64,000 nucleotides of DNA from Pseudofrankia coriaricola (GTDB taxonomy: Bacteria > Actinomycetota > Actinomycetes > Frankiales > Frankiaceae), in contig NZ_MBLO01000246.1 of NCBI RefSeq assembly GCF_001854805.1, positions 1-64,000 of the forward strand, written 5' to 3'. The position numbers and the translations under genes are program-made. Shown piece by piece: positions 16,618-25,133 of this stretch. The notes under the pieces were generated by a model. The model worked only from the letters and a program-made list of their open reading frames with translations, did not search any database and was not told the origin of the DNA. Position 1 is the stretch's first letter. Every line of letters begins with the position of its first letter.

Positions 16618-17370
16618 TCAGTTGGCGGCGGTGTGGTGGCGGGGGGAGTCGTCTCCGCCGTCCTGGTCGGTGTGCTCGCCGTGCTCGCCGTCGGGGGCGG
16701 CGGGGTGAGCGAGGTCGGTCTCGTCCTCGTCGTCGAGGGCGGCGAAGGGGTCGAGGGGGTAGTAGAGGATCGGCTGGGTGTCGTGGGGCAGGACCCAGCC
16801 GGGTTCCCAGGGGAAGTGGCCGGCGGGGTCGCACCAGACGATCTGCAGGGCGTCGACGGGTGGGCCGTCGGGGGTCTGGTAGCGGCGGTTGGCGAAGGTG
16901 AGGAGGTCGGCGGAGGTTCCTGGGTCGACGTCGAGGAGGGCGAGGCGTGGCCAGCCGGGGAAGTCGGCGCACTGGTGGCGGGCGGTGAGGCGGGCGCCGG
17001 CGCGGACCTGCTCGCCGAGGGTGTTGAGGAGGTGGGCGGCGGGCTGGGTGCGTAGGCCTACGACGACGAGTTCGGGATGGTCGTATGCGGTCAGGCCGAT
17101 GGTGTAGACGTGGCGCGGCAGGCAGGGGTCGCCGCCGACGCCCTGGAGTGCCCAGCCCTGCTCGGTGATGGTGGCGTCGAGGAGGGCGGTGTAGCGCTGT
17201 TCGAACTGGTCGCAGAGGCGGTCCAGTTCGTGTTCGGTGTCGATGAGCCGGTTGGGCCCGCCGGTCGGGGTGGTGCGGTGGGTCCTGGTGCCGTGGGTGT
17301 GGCCGGTGGTGGCGCTGGTGATGGTGAGGGTGCGGCGCGGGCGGGTCCGGGGGCCGCGGTGCTTGCTCAT
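16618..17370 (-). CDS. DUF4262 domain protein
   Basis: The 250-residue soluble protein has a DUF4262-type core: GGDPCLPRHVYTIGLTAYDHPELVVVGL, followed by AAHLLNTLGEQVRAGARL. The first 45 residues are basic and Thr/Arg-rich. The last 35 are acidic and His/Asp-rich, and could bind metal or simply be disordered. The family's function is unknown. I start at the ATG at 17370 (MSKHRGP); an in-frame extension to 17472 has no coding character. It lies on the same strand as msrB but is separated by 399 bp with a hairpin between. Confidence 0.75.
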   Translation of the reverse strand: MSKHRGPRTRPRRTLTITSATTGHTHGTRTHRTTPTGGPNRLIDTEHELDRLCDQFEQRYTALLDATITEQGWALQGVGGDPCLPRHVYTIGLTAYDHPELVVVGLRTQPAAHLLNTLGEQVRAGARLTARHQCADFPGWPRLALLDVDPGTSADLLTFANRRYQTPDGPPVDALQIVWCDPAGHFPWEPGWVLPHDTQPILYYPLDPFAALDDEDETDLAHPAAPDGEHGEHTDQDGGDDSPRHHTAAN

Positions 17371-17769
17371 TGGCGTCTCCCGCTGTGCGGTGGAACGCCC
17401 CCTGCGTCGCGGCTCCGGGTTCCTGGGAGCCGTGTGGTTGGTCGGTGCGCCTGTGGTCCTCCGGTGGGTCACGCTACGGACTGGCGTGGATGTGCGCTGG
17501 TGCCGGCGAGTTCCGCTGTGGATGTCGGCGGGCCGTCCACAGATCCGGGTGCTGGTGGCGAAGGGCCCGACGCAGGGCCGGGGTTGGTGTAGGCGCTGCT
17601 CACCGGCGGCGGCTCGCGGTGGGCATGTCCGGCGGGTCCGGTCCGGGCCGTCGACGGCGTGGGCGGAGCCGGCGGGGTCGGATGTGCCGGGTCGGGTGGG
17701 TTGGCGGCCCCGAGGCGGGGCCGCCGGGGTGTGGCCGGTCCTGGGGGCCGGCGTGGCGGGCGGCTGGGC
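17371..17769. other. Intergenic region with a GC-rich hairpin
   Basis: About 400 bp between msrB and the DUF4262 gene, both on the minus strand. The inverted repeat GGCGGCCCC / GGGGCCGCC at 17703-17725 (5-bp loop) lies shortly after the msrB stop and could terminate its transcript. Nothing else is recognised. Confidence 0.45.
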
Positions 17770-18204
17770 TCAGGTGGTGTTGGTGTCGAGGTCGAGCGCG
17801 AGGCTGTTCATGCAGTAGCGCTGGCCGGTGGGGGCGGGGCCGTCGTCGAACAGGTGGCCGAGGTGGGAGCCGCAGCGGCCGCAGCGGACCTCGGTGCGGG
17901 TCATGCCGTGAGAGCGGTCCTCGATGTACTCGACGGCGCCCTCGGTGATCGGCTGGTAGAAGCTGGGCCAGCCGCTGCCGGAGTCGTACTTGGTGTCGGA
18001 GGCGAACAGCGGGTTGCCGCAGCCGCCGCACAGGTAGGTGCCGGTCTCCTTGGAGTAGGTGTAGGCGCCGGTGAAGGGCCGCTCGGTGGCGGCCTGGCGC
18101 AGGATGGCGTAGCGGGACGGGTCGAGCAGGGCGCGCCACTCGGTGTCGTCGCGCACGACCTTCTCGTCGGCGGCGCGCGGGGTGCTGCTCTGGCTGTCGG
18201 TCAT
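17770..18204 (-). CDS. msrB: Peptide-methionine (R)-S-oxide reductase
   Basis: MsrB reduces methionine-R-sulfoxide in proteins after oxidative damage, using thioredoxin. The 144-residue protein has the two CxxC zinc motifs (Cys59/62 in CGGCG and Cys108/111 in CGRCG), the substrate stretch SGSGWPSFYQPI and the catalytic Cys131 in QRYCMNSLAL. The length is typical for a single-domain cytoplasmic MsrB. The ATG at 18204 follows GGAG at normal spacing. The frame extends far upstream without coding character, so longer readings are rejected. Confidence 0.95.
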   Translation of the reverse strand: MTDSQSSTPRAADEKVVRDDTEWRALLDPSRYAILRQAATERPFTGAYTYSKETGTYLCGGCGNPLFASDTKYDSGSGWPSFYQPITEGAVEYIEDRSHGMTRTEVRCGRCGSHLGHLFDDGPAPTGQRYCMNSLALDLDTNTT

Positions 18205-18624
18205 GGTGCTCCTGTCGGTGGACGACGACGCGTCGCCGGGACGGTTTGCCGTTTGCCGCTGCCTCGCCGGTCGTGGGTGCCCGCGGCGGTGGTGCGTCGG
18301 CGCTGTGCGCCGTTGCGGCGGCTTCTCCATCGGTGGTTGGCGGGTGGTCGCTGACGGTCGCGGGTGTCCTGATGGGACTGGTCCAGTGGGTGCCTGGTGG
18401 GGTCGTCGATCGTCACATGATGCAGCGGTCCGGCTGGTGTGGGCATTCCCCGTGGGGCCGGCTGGCCGCCGCGGGGGTGCGGTGTCGCCAGGACGGCGGC
18501 ACGGGTCAGTGGTAGCACGCAGGACGGAGGGCGCCGGGTTCCCTACGATCGCCGCAGGTGTGGCCGTATGACGCGGTTCGCGGGGATGGGGCCGGTTCGC
18601 GGCCAGGGGGGTTGAGGTTCGCCG
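18205..18624. other. Divergent intergenic region msrB / protein kinase
   Basis: About 420 bp between divergent genes, expected to hold both promoters. No gene, and no clear -35/-10 pair or operator, was recognised. Confidence 0.4.
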
Positions 18625-20865
18625 GTGGTGCCGACTTTGCCGCTGGACGAGGACGACCCGACGTCGGTCGGCCCGTATGACCTGCTGGGTCGGCTGGGTG
18701 ATGGCGGGATGGGCAGTGTGTACCTGGCGCGCCGCCGCGTGGCCGACGGTTCCGGCGAGGCCAGCGGGGCGGGAGGTGACGCGGGTCCGCTGGTGGCGCT
18801 GAAGGTGATCCGGCCGGATCTGGCGCGCATTCCCGAGTTCCGGGAGCGGTTCCTGCGGGAGGCACGGTCGGCGCAGCGGGTGGCGCGGTTCTGCACGGCC
18901 GAGGTGATCGACGTGAGTACGGTCGGGCGGCGGCCGTACCTGGTGACGGAGTTCATCGACGGGCCGACGCTGTTCGCCGCTGTCCGGGCGGGTGGGCCGT
19001 TGCCACCGGCGGAGCTGGAGCGTCTCGCGGTCGCGGTCGCGTCGGCGCTGACCGCGATTCACGCGGCCGGGATCGTGCACCGTGATCTGAAGCCGGGGAA
19101 CATCCTGCTGTCCGGGACGGGTGCCCGGGTGATCGATTTCGGGATCTCCCGGGCGTTGGACGTCACCGCGACGCTGACGCACGGCAGTATCGGCACGCCG
19201 GGGTTCATGGCGCCGGAGCAGGCGCTGGGCCGGCCGGTGTCGGAGGCGGCCGATGTGTACGCCTGGGGCGCGGTGGTGCTGTTCGCGGCGTCGGGCCGGC
19301 CGCCGTTCGAGGGTGACTCGACGCCGGTGGTCCTGCGCCGGGTGGTCGACGAGGCGCCGGACCTGTCCTCGGTGCATGGGGCGCTGCGTCCGTTGGTCGC
19401 CCGGGCGATGTCGAAGGATCCGGCGTATCGGCCGGCCGCCGACGAGTTGCTGCTGTTGCTGCATCGGCTCGCGGCCCGCCCGCCGCGGCCGGCGGCGGCC
19501 GGGCCGACGCTTCCGGATGCGGGTGCCCGGTTGACCCCGCCGCCGACCCCGCCTCCCCCGATGCCGGCCGGGTCGGTCGGCGGGGACGGTGACGCGGATG
19601 GCGCGGGTGTGCCCGTCACCTCCGTCGTGACCGGCCCCGCCGGGCCGCCTCGGGCAACGATGGGTGCGGCGCCGGATCCGGATGCGGTGACCCGGCGGGC
19701 GCCCTGGCAGGGCGAGTCAGGGCCGTTTGTCCCGCCGCCGGGTGGGGTGGCTGGTGGGGTGCCGGCCGCGGGCAACGCGCCGCGACGGCGCGGCCGGCGG
19801 CGTCTGGCGCTCGTCGCCGCGCCCGCGGCCGTCGTCCTGGCGGGCGTCGTCACCGCCGTCGTCCTCACGGCGCGTGACGGTGGTGGCGACCAGGGCTCGG
19901 ATGGGGCCGGGCAGGTTGTCTGCGAGCCGCCGGCCGGGGGGCGGGTGCTCGAGCAGTCCGGGGTGGCGTCCTCTGGTTCGGGCAACGTGCACGCGGTGGC
20001 GTTCTCCCCCGACGGGCGGACGCTGGCGGTCGGTGGTGACGACCAGGCTGTCCGGCTGTGGGACGTGTCGGAAGCGGCGCGGCCGTCGCGGGTCGGTGGG
20101 ACGTTCGCGACGACCGGCATCATTGAGGCGTTGGCGTTCTCCCCGGACGGCGGGGTGCTGGCGACCAGTGGGTTCGACGCGGCGATCCGCCTGTGGGACG
20201 TGACGGACCGGGCACGTCCGCGGGAGGTGGGTGAGCCGCTGACGGGGCAGGCCGGGCCGGTCGGGGCGGTGGTGTTCTCGGCGGACGGTCGGCTGCTGGC
20301 CAGCAGCGGCTTCTATGACGCGGCCCGGCTGTGGGACGTGTCCGACCCGGCCCATGGCCGGCTGGCCGCCCGGCTGCCGGTCGGTGACACGAACCTGGTT
20401 GCCCTCGAGGGCGGCCGGCTGGCGACCGCGGGCGTCGGCGCGGGGCTGTGGGATGTGTCCGACCCGGCGCGGCCGCGTCCGGTCGCCACGTTGGCCGAGG
20501 GCGTTCAGATGGTGGCGGTGGCGCTCTCCGCCGACGGCGGCCTGCTGGCGACGACCACCAACAGCCTCGGCGGCCATGATCGTACCCGGCTGTGGGATGT
20601 GTCCGACCCGGCGCATCCGACGAGCGTGCCGGTCGCGGACGGGGCATATCGGATGGTGTTCTCCCCTGACGGCGACATGTTCGCCGCCGCGGGCTGTTGG
20701 GGTGTCGGTGTGTGGGATGTGACGGATCCGGCGCGGCCGGTGTTGACCGCGCGCCACGTGGCGGGCCCTGAGGGCGGGGCGGCGAGCCTGGCCCTGTCGC
20801 CGGATGGCCGGCTGCTGGCTACCGGAAACGGCGACGGCACCGCCCGGCTGTGGTCGGTTCCGTGA
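18625..20865 (+). CDS. Ser/Thr protein kinase with C-terminal WD40 propeller
   Basis: This 746-residue Hanks-type kinase probably senses something outside the cell. The catalytic domain (about residues 17-285) has the Gly loop LGDGGMGSVYL, Lys60 in VALKVIRPD, HRD with Asp154 (IVHRDLKPGN), DFG at 171-173 and the APE-like segment APEQ. A Pro/Gly-rich linker leads to one membrane segment around residues 395-420. The rest consists of repeats ending in LWDVSDPARP-like strings, seven in all, enough for a closed seven-bladed beta-propeller outside the membrane. A 14-residue insertion lies before the catalytic lysine. The kinase targets and the propeller ligand are unknown. GTG codons at 18625 and 18628 are both possible starts. 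Confidence 0.92.
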   Translation: MVPTLPLDEDDPTSVGPYDLLGRLGDGGMGSVYLARRRVADGSGEASGAGGDAGPLVALKVIRPDLARIPEFRERFLREARSAQRVARFCTAEVIDVSTVGRRPYLVTEFIDGPTLFAAVRAGGPLPPAELERLAVAVASALTAIHAAGIVHRDLKPGNILLSGTGARVIDFGISRALDVTATLTHGSIGTPGFMAPEQALGRPVSEAADVYAWGAVVLFAASGRPPFEGDSTPVVLRRVVDEAPDLSSVHGALRPLVARAMSKDPAYRPAADELLLLLHRLAARPPRPAAAGPTLPDAGARLTPPPTPPPPMPAGSVGGDGDADGAGVPVTSVVTGPAGPPRATMGAAPDPDAVTRRAPWQGESGPFVPPPGGVAGGVPAAGNAPRRRGRRRLALVAAPAAVVLAGVVTAVVLTARDGGGDQGSDGAGQVVCEPPAGGRVLEQSGVASSGSGNVHAVAFSPDGRTLAVGGDDQAVRLWDVSEAARPSRVGGTFATTGIIEALAFSPDGGVLATSGFDAAIRLWDVTDRARPREVGEPLTGQAGPVGAVVFSADGRLLASSGFYDAARLWDVSDPAHGRLAARLPVGDTNLVALEGGRLATAGVGAGLWDVSDPARPRPVATLAEGVQMVAVALSADGGLLATTTNSLGGHDRTRLWDVSDPAHPTSVPVADGAYRMVFSPDGDMFAAAGCWGVGVWDVTDPARPVLTARHVAGPEGGAASLALSPDGRLLATGNGDGTARLWSVP

Positions 20866-20886
20866 CCGGGGGCCCGCGGGTGGACT

Positions 20887-21345
20887 TCAGTCTGTGTCTG
20901 TGTCTGTGTCCGGGTCGGTCGGGCCGGCGGCGGGGCGGGTGAGGGCTGGGGCGGCCCAGGCGACCGCGCCGGCGCCGAGCAGGGCGGCGAGGGCGCCGGC
21001 GGCCGGGGAGATCTGCCGGCGGGCGGCGGCGGTGGACAGCACGGTGGCGTCGACGGCGTCGGTGAGGATGCCGGCCCAGACCCAGCCGTCGGTGGGGTGG
21101 CGGCGGGCGAGGGCGTGCAGGAGGCCGGTGCCGAGGGCGAGGTCGCGGCCGCCGAGGAGGCGGGCGGCCCAGGCGGTGTTCTCGGCGGTGACGCGGTCGA
21201 CGCCGGTGGCGCGCAGGGCGGTGACGGGGCGGGTGAGCGCGGCGGCGCCGATGGCGCAGCGGCCGAGGGCGAGCAGGCCGAGATGCGTGCGGCCGCCGGC
21301 TTGCGGTGTGATGGATGTGAGCGTGCGGACACGTAGTGTGGCCAC
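20887..21345 (-). CDS. Small membrane protein of unknown function
   Basis: The roughly 152-residue protein has three or four hydrophobic helices, with the sequence GLLALGRCAIGAAALTRPVTALRATGVD followed by RDLALGTGLLHALARR. This resembles actinobacterial small membrane proteins of DUF4267 type. The C-terminus ends in repeated Thr-Asp, encoded by a short GTCTGT tandem repeat. I start at the GTG at 21345, since the longer frame to 21414 would run across the rbpA promoter. The function is unknown. It diverges from rbpA. Confidence 0.65.
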   Translation of the reverse strand: MATLRVRTLTSITPQAGGRTHLGLLALGRCAIGAAALTRPVTALRATGVDRVTAENTAWAARLLGGRDLALGTGLLHALARRHPTDGWVWAGILTDAVDATVLSTAAARRQISPAAGALAALLGAGAVAWAAPALTRPAAGPTDPDTDTDTD

Positions 21346-21372
21346 GGTCTCGTTACCGACCCTTCCGTTGTG

Positions 21373-21398
21373 GGAACGTCTCGGCTGGCTCCGACGTT
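21373..21398 (+). promoter_or_regulatory. Candidate sigma-R-type (ECF) promoter of rbpA
   Basis: GGAAC at 21373-21377, an 18-bp spacer and GTT at 21396-21398 match the GGAAT-N18/19-GTT pattern of the thiol-oxidative-stress sigma factor of actinomycetes. It lies 43 bp before the rbpA start codon. In Streptomyces, rbpA is a known SigR target, which supports the call. Confidence 0.65.
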
Positions 21399-21441
21399 CG
21401 GAGAACAGAGACACCGGTTATCAACGGCTCGGAGGGGTTCT

Positions 21442-21786
21442 ATGGGCGAGCGCGTTCTGCGGGGCAGCCGTCTCGGCGCGGTGTCCTACGAGACCGACCG
21501 CAGCACGGAGCTTGCTCCGCGGCAGACCGCGTCGTACGACTGTCCGAACGGCCACCAGTTCACCATGCCGTTCGCCGCTGAGGCTGAGGTGCCCTCGGTC
21601 TGGGAGTGCCGGGTGTGCGGCGAGGCGTCGGTGATCGTGGACGGGGAGCGGCCGGAGCCGAAGAAGGCCAAGCCGCCGCGTACCCACTGGGACATGCTGA
21701 TGGAGCGGCGGACGACGGCGGATCTGGAGGAGGTTCTGGCGGAGCGTCTGGCCGTCCTGCGTGGGGACAGCCGCCAGGCCAGCTGA
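21442..21786 (+). CDS. rbpA: RNA polymerase-binding protein RbpA
   Basis: RbpA is the actinobacterial RNA polymerase partner that binds the principal sigma factor and stabilises open complexes. The 114-residue protein shows the N-terminal GSRLGAVSYETDR, the zinc-ribbon residues Cys34, His38, Cys56 and Cys59, the basic linker EPKKAKPPRTHWDMLMERR, and the C-terminal sigma-interaction helix beginning DLEEVLAERL. The ATG at 21442 follows a strong GGAGGGG site. A sigma-R-like promoter precedes it and a 15-bp-stem terminator follows. Confidence 0.97.
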   Translation: MGERVLRGSRLGAVSYETDRSTELAPRQTASYDCPNGHQFTMPFAAEAEVPSVWECRVCGEASVIVDGERPEPKKAKPPRTHWDMLMERRTTADLEEVLAERLAVLRGDSRQAS

Positions 21787-21967
21787 CGGGTAGCGGGCCT
21801 GGCGTGGTCGCCGCCCCTTCGGGTGGTGTCCCGGCGGGCCTGGGTCAGTTGTTCTGCTCCGGGGGTGACCCTCGGAGCCTGTCCGCCGGGCGCGGCCCGG
21901 CGGAGGCCGACGGAGCGAGCGAAGAGCACGGAGAAGCGGAAGCGGCGGAAGTGTTGCCGCGGACGCG

Positions 21968-22005
21968 GCAAAAGGGGCGTGGCGCCGAGGCCACGCCCCT
22001 TTTGC
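21968..22005. terminator. Bidirectional intrinsic terminator between rbpA and lnt-ppm
   Basis: Perfect 15-bp stem GCAAAAGGGGCGTGG / CCACGCCCCTTTTGC with an 8-bp loop. The A-run and T-run at the stem base let it work in both directions, ending the convergent rbpA and lnt-ppm transcripts. Confidence 0.85.
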
Positions 22006-22051
22006 CTGTCCTCCGGGCCGGGTTCCCGGTCGGGGGTCGCCTGGCCATGGG

Positions 22052-24916
22052 TCAGGGCTCGTCGGAGGTGCGCTGGTGGGCGGGCGCCGGCGGGTTGACG
22101 GTGGTGGTGCCGGCGGAGCTGGGTGACGTCGCCGTGCTGGCGGACGGACTGGTGGTGGCGATCGTGGGCTTGGTGGGCTGTGTGGGCGCGCCGGCGGTGG
22201 CGGTGGCCGTGACGAGGGCGGGCTCGGTGGAGGGCGCGGGGACGCTGATCGGTGTGGTGGGCAGCGGGCGGGGCGCCGGGCCGCTGCGGCCGGAGGTGAG
22301 TGCCCACAGGGCGGTGCGCCAGAAGGCCTCGATGATGATGGAACGGCTCATCTTGGACGCGCCGCGTTCGCGTTCGACGAAGGTGATGGGTACCTCGGCG
22401 ACGCGGAAACCGGCGCGCCACGCGGTCCAGGCCAGGTCGACCTGGAAGCAGTAGCCCTGGGACTGGATCGCGTCGAGGTCGCGGGCCCGCAGCACGTCGG
22501 CCCGGTAGGCGCGGTAGCCGGCGGTGGCGTCACGCAGCGGTATGCCGAGGGCGGCGCGGACGTAAAGGTTCGCGCCGCGGGACAGGATGAGCCGGCTGCG
22601 TGGCCAGTTGCGGACCTGCCCGTCGCGGACCCAGCGGGAGCCGATGACCAGGTCGGCGGTGTTCAGCCGGGCCAGCAGGCGGGCGAGCTCCTCGGGCTGG
22701 TGGGAACCGTCGGCGTCCATCTCGACGATGACGTCGTAGCCGTGGCGCAGGGCCCAGGAGAAGCCGGCGATGTAGGCGGAGCCGAGACCGGACTTGCCGG
22801 CGCGGTGCAGGACGTGGATCTGGGGGTCCTCGCGGGCCAGCTCGTCGGCGATCTGACCGGTGCCGTCGGGGCTGTTGTCGTCGATGACGAGCAGGTCGAC
22901 GGCCGGGTTCGCCTCGCGGAGCCGGTGGGCCGTGCGGGTGAGGTTCTCCCGTTCGTTGTACGTCGGCATGCAGACGACTACCCGGTGGGCGTCCACGCCG
23001 CTCCTTTCTGGTCCACGGCCGTCGGGCCGGTGGCCTGCCCGCGGGGCGGGGGTGTCCCGCGGGGTGGCGTCAGGGCCGGGGTGCCCGGCGCCGGACGGGG
23101 TGGGACCGGCTGGCCGTGGGCGCCGGCGCCCTGTGGCGATCCCAGCCATAATGGCCGCCGCCGCGAGGGCGCTCGCGACCGCCTCCGGGATGGCGCCTAC
23201 CCGGTCGGCCAGAGTGCGGCCGGTGCGCAGTGGCAGCTCGGCGGACAGTATGCCCGGTTCGTACAGGCCGGTCTGGGCGAGGATGGTGCCGTCGGGGGTG
23301 ATGATGGCGCTTTGTCCGCTGGTGGAGACCTGGATGGTGGCGCGGCCGTGTTCGACGGCGCGGATCCGGGTCATCGCGAGCTGCTGTTGGCTTTCGCCCT
23401 TGCGGCCGAAGGATGCGTTGTTCGTCTGGACGACGATCAGGCGGGCGCCCTGGTCGACGGAGTCGCGGACGTTGCCGTCGTAGGCGACCTCGAAGCAGAT
23501 GACGTCGCCGATGGTGGTGCCGGCGGCGGGCAGGACGGCGGGGCCGGTGCCGTGGACGAAGTCGTTGGGCATCTCGGTCGCGAACCGGGTGATGACCTTC
23601 TGCAGGAGGGCGCGGCCGGGGAGGTACTCGGCGAACGGGACGGGTCGGTGCTTGACGTAGAGCTGGCCGGCCCAGCCGTCGGCGGTCCAGACGAGGCCGG
23701 CGTTGCGGACGTGGCCGGCGCCGGGGCCGTCGAGGACGGCGCCGAGCAGGATCGGGGTGCCGACGGCGCGGGCGGCCTCGTCGAGCAGCGCCGCGGCGCG
23801 GGGGTCGGCGAACGGGTCGACGTCGGAGGAGTTCTCCGGCCAGACGACCAGGTCGGGTCTGGGGGTGCGGCCGGCGTCGACGTCGGCGGTGAGGCGCAGC
23901 GTCTCGTCGACGTGGTTGCGGGTGACCTGGAACTTCTCGCCGAGGGCGTCGAGGCCGCCGGGTTCGGGGACGTCGCCCTGGATCGCGGCGACGCGCAGGG
24001 TGCCGTCCTGGGCCGCGGTGGGCAGCGGGACGGCGAGGCCGACGGCGGCGAGCGCGGCGATGCCGGCGGCGGGCAGCGCGGCGCCGAGGGCGAGCACCCT
24101 CGCCCGCCCGTGCCGGCCGGTGCGGGTGTCGCCGTCGCCGGACCGCTGGGCGGGCACGGCGGCCGGGCCGGTGGGGCTGGTGGCTGGCCCGGGGGGTGCG
24201 GTGACGTCGGGGACGCCGAGGCGGGTGGCCAGCGCGGCGCGGCCGGTCGTGGCGAGGGTGTGCAGGGCGAGGGCGAGCAGCGCGCCGGTGGCGGCGACGG
24301 CGAACGTCATCGCCGGGGCGCCGGCGACGGCGGCGAGCGGCGTGTAGGGGCCGTCGGGCTGGCTGAACGCGAGCCGGCCCCAGGGGAAGCCCCCGAAGGG
24401 GGCGCGGCCGCGTACCGCCTCCTGGGCGACCCAGACGCAGGCGACGGCGGCCCAGGCGTAGCTGGCGCGCAGCCGCAGGGCGAGCACGGTCGCGGGGCCG
24501 GCGAGGGCGAGGATCGCGGCCTCGCCGATGGCGAGGGCGACCAGGGCGTCCTCGCCGACGAACGAGACGAACCGCAGCAGCGGCAGGAAGAAGCCCAGGC
24601 CGAACAGGAACGCGACCCGGTAGGCGGACCACAGCCGCCGGCCGCGTACCAGCAGGGTGAAGGCGGCGACGGCGACGGGGGCGAGTGGCCAGGCCCCTAC
24701 CGGGGGGAACGCCAGGTAGAGGGCGACACCGGCGGCGAGCGCGGCCACGGCGCGGGTGAGCGTCGCGGGCCTGGGCGGCCGGAGGCGTCGCCGCCGGGGC
24801 CGGGCGGTGTCGGTGGCGACGCCGGGTACCGTGCCCTCGGTCGCGGGTCCGCCGGGGCGGGACTCGACCGAGGGCGGCGGGCCGGTGCGCGCGGAGGCGG
24901 CGGACGGCGGTGTCAC
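22052..24916 (-). CDS. lnt-ppm1: Fused apolipoprotein N-acyltransferase / polyprenol-phosphate mannosyltransferase
   Basis: The 954-residue membrane protein joins two enzymes. The N-terminal half has about six to eight membrane helices, then a nitrilase-type domain with the catalytic triad Glu about 358 (VVWPENSSD), Lys about 420 (YVKHRPVPFAEY) and Cys about 477 (DVICFEVAYD). It transfers the third acyl chain to lipoproteins. After a Pro/Gly-rich linker, a GT2 domain (from about residue 644, VVVCMPTYNERENL, with EMDADGSH) transfers mannose from GDP-mannose to polyprenol phosphate, feeding mannolipids and protein O-mannosylation. Mycobacterium tuberculosis Ppm1 (Rv2051c) is the known precedent for this fusion. 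The last 80 residues are Thr/Pro-rich and probably disordered. Confidence 0.94.
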   Translation of the reverse strand: MTPPSAASARTGPPPSVESRPGGPATEGTVPGVATDTARPRRRRLRPPRPATLTRAVAALAAGVALYLAFPPVGAWPLAPVAVAAFTLLVRGRRLWSAYRVAFLFGLGFFLPLLRFVSFVGEDALVALAIGEAAILALAGPATVLALRLRASYAWAAVACVWVAQEAVRGRAPFGGFPWGRLAFSQPDGPYTPLAAVAGAPAMTFAVAATGALLALALHTLATTGRAALATRLGVPDVTAPPGPATSPTGPAAVPAQRSGDGDTRTGRHGRARVLALGAALPAAGIAALAAVGLAVPLPTAAQDGTLRVAAIQGDVPEPGGLDALGEKFQVTRNHVDETLRLTADVDAGRTPRPDLVVWPENSSDVDPFADPRAAALLDEAARAVGTPILLGAVLDGPGAGHVRNAGLVWTADGWAGQLYVKHRPVPFAEYLPGRALLQKVITRFATEMPNDFVHGTGPAVLPAAGTTIGDVICFEVAYDGNVRDSVDQGARLIVVQTNNASFGRKGESQQQLAMTRIRAVEHGRATIQVSTSGQSAIITPDGTILAQTGLYEPGILSAELPLRTGRTLADRVGAIPEAVASALAAAAIMAGIATGRRRPRPAGPTPSGAGHPGPDATPRDTPAPRAGHRPDGRGPERSGVDAHRVVVCMPTYNERENLTRTAHRLREANPAVDLLVIDDNSPDGTGQIADELAREDPQIHVLHRAGKSGLGSAYIAGFSWALRHGYDVIVEMDADGSHQPEELARLLARLNTADLVIGSRWVRDGQVRNWPRSRLILSRGANLYVRAALGIPLRDATAGYRAYRADVLRARDLDAIQSQGYCFQVDLAWTAWRAGFRVAEVPITFVERERGASKMSRSIIIEAFWRTALWALTSGRSGPAPRPLPTTPISVPAPSTEPALVTATATAGAPTQPTKPTIATTSPSASTATSPSSAGTTTVNPPAPAHQRTSDEP

Positions 24917-25133
24917 GGTCCCAGTGTGCTGGACAGAACGGATCTGGTGGGCGGGAGTGCCCGTCCTGCCCGCGCCCGGGCCGGTTGCGGCCCGCTCCCC
25001 CGCTGTCCGGATCTGCCTGTCCCCGTGCCGTCCGGCCCTGCCCGGCCCCCTGGCGAGTACTCATCGTGGCGTTCGTAACGTTCTGTGACGTAGCTCTGTC
25101 CTCGTGGCTGCCGGGAGGGCGGCGCGGGCCGGG

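Noticed and set aside
15515-16972. Long Arg/Pro-rich minus-strand frame
   Set aside because: Low-complexity shadow of phzF and the PNPOx gene, no family features.
22700-25078. Long Gly-rich plus-strand frame opposite lnt-ppm
   Set aside because: Composition typical of an antisense shadow; lnt-ppm is unmistakable on the minus strand.
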